Positions 62,838 through 64,000 of a DNA stretch of 64,000 nucleotides are shown here, in pieces. Position 1 is the stretch's first letter. Every line of letters starts with the position of its first letter. Location of the stretch: NCBI RefSeq assembly GCF_001858025.1, contig NZ_LZQD01000006.1, forward strand, positions 90,894-154,893. The letters run 5' to 3'. The stretch comes from Trichormus sp. NMC-1. Lineage in GTDB: Bacteria > Cyanobacteriota > Cyanobacteriia > Cyanobacteriales > Nostocaceae. The translations under genes and the position numbers were made by a program. The notes beneath the pieces are model-generated. The model had not been told where the DNA came from and ran no database searches. It saw nothing but the letters and a program-made list of their open reading frames with translations.

Positions 62838-64000
62838 ATGAGTTTGAGTTGGATTACTCCCGCAGAACGGATACAAAAATTGCCACCTTATGTATTTGCC
62901 CGTTTGGACGAATTAAAGGCTAAGGCTAGAGAACAAGGGCTAGACTTAATTGATTTGGGTATGGGAAACCCTGATGGACCCACACCCCAACCTGTAATAG
63001 AAGCCGCAATGGCAGCTTTGCAAAATCCTGCTAATCACGGTTATCCCCCATTTGAAGGAACTGCAAGTTTCCGCAAAGCAATTACTCAATGGTATCATCG
63101 CCGCTATGGTGTGGTTCTCAATCCTGATAGTGAGGCTTTACCGCTGCTAGGTTCTAAGGAAGGGTTGGGACATTTAGCGATCGCTTACATCAATCCCGGT
63201 GATATTGTTTTAGTACCTTCACCATCCTATCCTGTTCACTTTCGTGGCCCCATCATTGCTGGGGGAGTTATCCACAATTTAATTCTCAAAGAAGAAAATA
63301 ACTGGTTAATTGATTTAGCTGCTATTCCTGAGGAAGTTGCCAGAAAAGCCAAAATCCTCTATTTCAATTATCCCAGTAATCCTACTGCCGCCACCGCCCC
63401 CCGTGAATTCTTTGAAGAAATTGTTGCTTTTGCGCGGAAGTATGAAATCCTCTTAGTTCATGATTTATGTTATGCAGAATTAGCTTTTGATGGTTATCAA
63501 CCCACTAGCTTGTTAGAAATTCCCGGTGCGAAAGATATCGGTGTCGAGTTTCACACCCTTTCTAAAACCTATAATATGGCAGGTTGGCGCGTTGGTTTTG
63601 TAGTTGGAAATCGTCATGTGATCCAAGGTTTACGGACTTTAAAAACCAATTTGGATTATGGCATTTTTTCCGCTTTGCAAACAGCAGCAGAAACAGCTTT
63701 GCAACTTCCTGATTCTTATTTACATGAAGTCCAACAACGTTACCGCACCCGTCGAGATTTTCTCATTGATGGTTTAGGAAAATTGGGTTGGAATATTCCC
63801 AAAACCGAAGCGACAATGTATTTGTGGGTGAAATGTCCTGTAGGCATAAATTCCACAGACTTTGCTTTGAATATTTTGCAGCAAACTGGTGTGGTTGTCA
63901 CTCCTGGTAATGCTTTTGGTATTGGTGGTGAAGGCTATGTGAGAATTAGTTTAATTGCCGATTGCGATCGCTTGGGTGAAGCTTTACAAAGATTCAAAGA
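62838..64000 (+). CDS. PLP-dependent class I/II aminotransferase (runs off the window)
   Basis: From ATG at 62838 the frame is open to the window end (about 387 residues). WITPAERIQKLPPYVFARLD starts the protein. DLGMGNPDGPTP near 36-47, YFNYPSNPTAATAPREF and FHTLSKTYNMAGWRVGFVVG follow; the Lys in LSKTYN binds PLP. It resembles AlaC/methionine-aminotransferase-like enzymes, which transaminate alanine, methionine or diaminopimelate-type substrates. The dehydrogenase gene lies 100 bases upstream on the same strand. The last C-terminal residues are outside. Confidence 0.93.
   Translation, partial: MSLSWITPAERIQKLPPYVFARLDELKAKAREQGLDLIDLGMGNPDGPTPQPVIEAAMAALQNPANHGYPPFEGTASFRKAITQWYHRRYGVVLNPDSEALPLLGSKEGLGHLAIAYINPGDIVLVPSPSYPVHFRGPIIAGGVIHNLILKEENNWLIDLAAIPEEVARKAKILYFNYPSNPTAATAPREFFEEIVAFARKYEILLVHDLCYAELAFDGYQPTSLLEIPGAKDIGVEFHTLSKTYNMAGWRVGFVVGNRHVIQGLRTLKTNLDYGIFSALQTAAETALQLPDSYLHEVQQRYRTRRDFLIDGLGKLGWNIPKTEATMYLWVKCPVGINSTDFALNILQQTGVVVTPGNAFGIGGEGYVRISLIADCDRLGEALQRFK

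Overview
The window looks like chromosomal DNA of a filamentous, probably heterocyst-forming cyanobacterium (Nostocales; Anabaena/Nostoc/Dolichospermum-like). The signs are many HIP1 octamers (GCGATCGC), arrays of 7-bp tandem repeats in intergenic DNA, moderately AT-rich sequence, and typically cyanobacterial genes: Ycf51, DUF1822, DUF3143, a long-tailed DnaK1 next to a DnaJ, a separate DnaK2, S-layer/OprB porins and a short-form HisG. The assignment comes from reading the sequence, not from a database search. No tRNA, rRNA, CRISPR array or complete insertion sequence was found.

Layout. 0-4 kb is accessory: the start of a Gfo/Idh/MocA oxidoreductase, a frameshifted small gene, a small-protein + HNH nuclease pair, an Ntn-hydrolase-like protein and a MazF-type toxin-antitoxin pair. 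4-12 kb is housekeeping: clpC, rimI, lysA, cdaA-uppS, a DUF3143 protein and a J-domain membrane protein. 12.2-15.2 kb is a wreck: the 3' part of an OprB porin gene abuts the remains of a class II lanthipeptide locus (two lanM pieces, an ABC-exporter tail, a precursor leader and a HlyD tail), cut by deletions and by a 197-bp inverted-repeat element. 15.2-28 kb holds dnaJ-dnaK1, an M28 peptidase, two more Gfo/Idh/MocA enzymes, a ComM-type ATPase, a DUF1822 protein and a divergent sigma-70-like factor. 27.3-41 kb is mostly envelope and signalling: secreted proteins, a polysaccharide deacetylase, a 1,674-residue caspase-STAND-WD40 protein, an SLH/OprB porin, a FecR-domain protein, a tRNA-dihydrouridine synthase and small unknowns. 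41-53 kb has dnaK2, a 60-copy heptamer array, an ABC exporter, glutathione reductase, a peroxiredoxin divergent from a PerR-like regulator, hisG, a response regulator, an Hpt protein and a bestrophin. 53-64 kb has an FAD oxidoreductase, a YaaW protein, an O-antigen-ligase-like protein, a large RTX repeat protein, Ycf51, a glycerol-dehydrogenase-like enzyme and the start of an aminotransferase.

The strongest unexpected signals are (1) the decayed lanthipeptide cluster and (2) a layered population of tiny mobile-looking repeats. At least six families of roughly 75-200 bp with terminal inverted repeats are present. Two of them carry heptamer arrays inside, and a palindrome of about 28-32 bp is nested in them in several places. 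One palindrome sits in frame inside lysA, another inside the N-terminus of a dehydrogenase gene, and one element supplies the last residues of the sigma-like factor.

Functional links: lysA, cdaA and uppS lie together and touch peptidoglycan precursors and c-di-AMP. ClpC, DnaK1/DnaJ and DnaK2 form a proteostasis set. Peroxiredoxin, PerR-like regulator and glutathione reductase form an oxidative-stress group with a candidate 7-1-7 operator. The sigma factor, DUF1822, caspase-STAND-WD40, FecR and porin genes may form a wider envelope/signalling neighbourhood.
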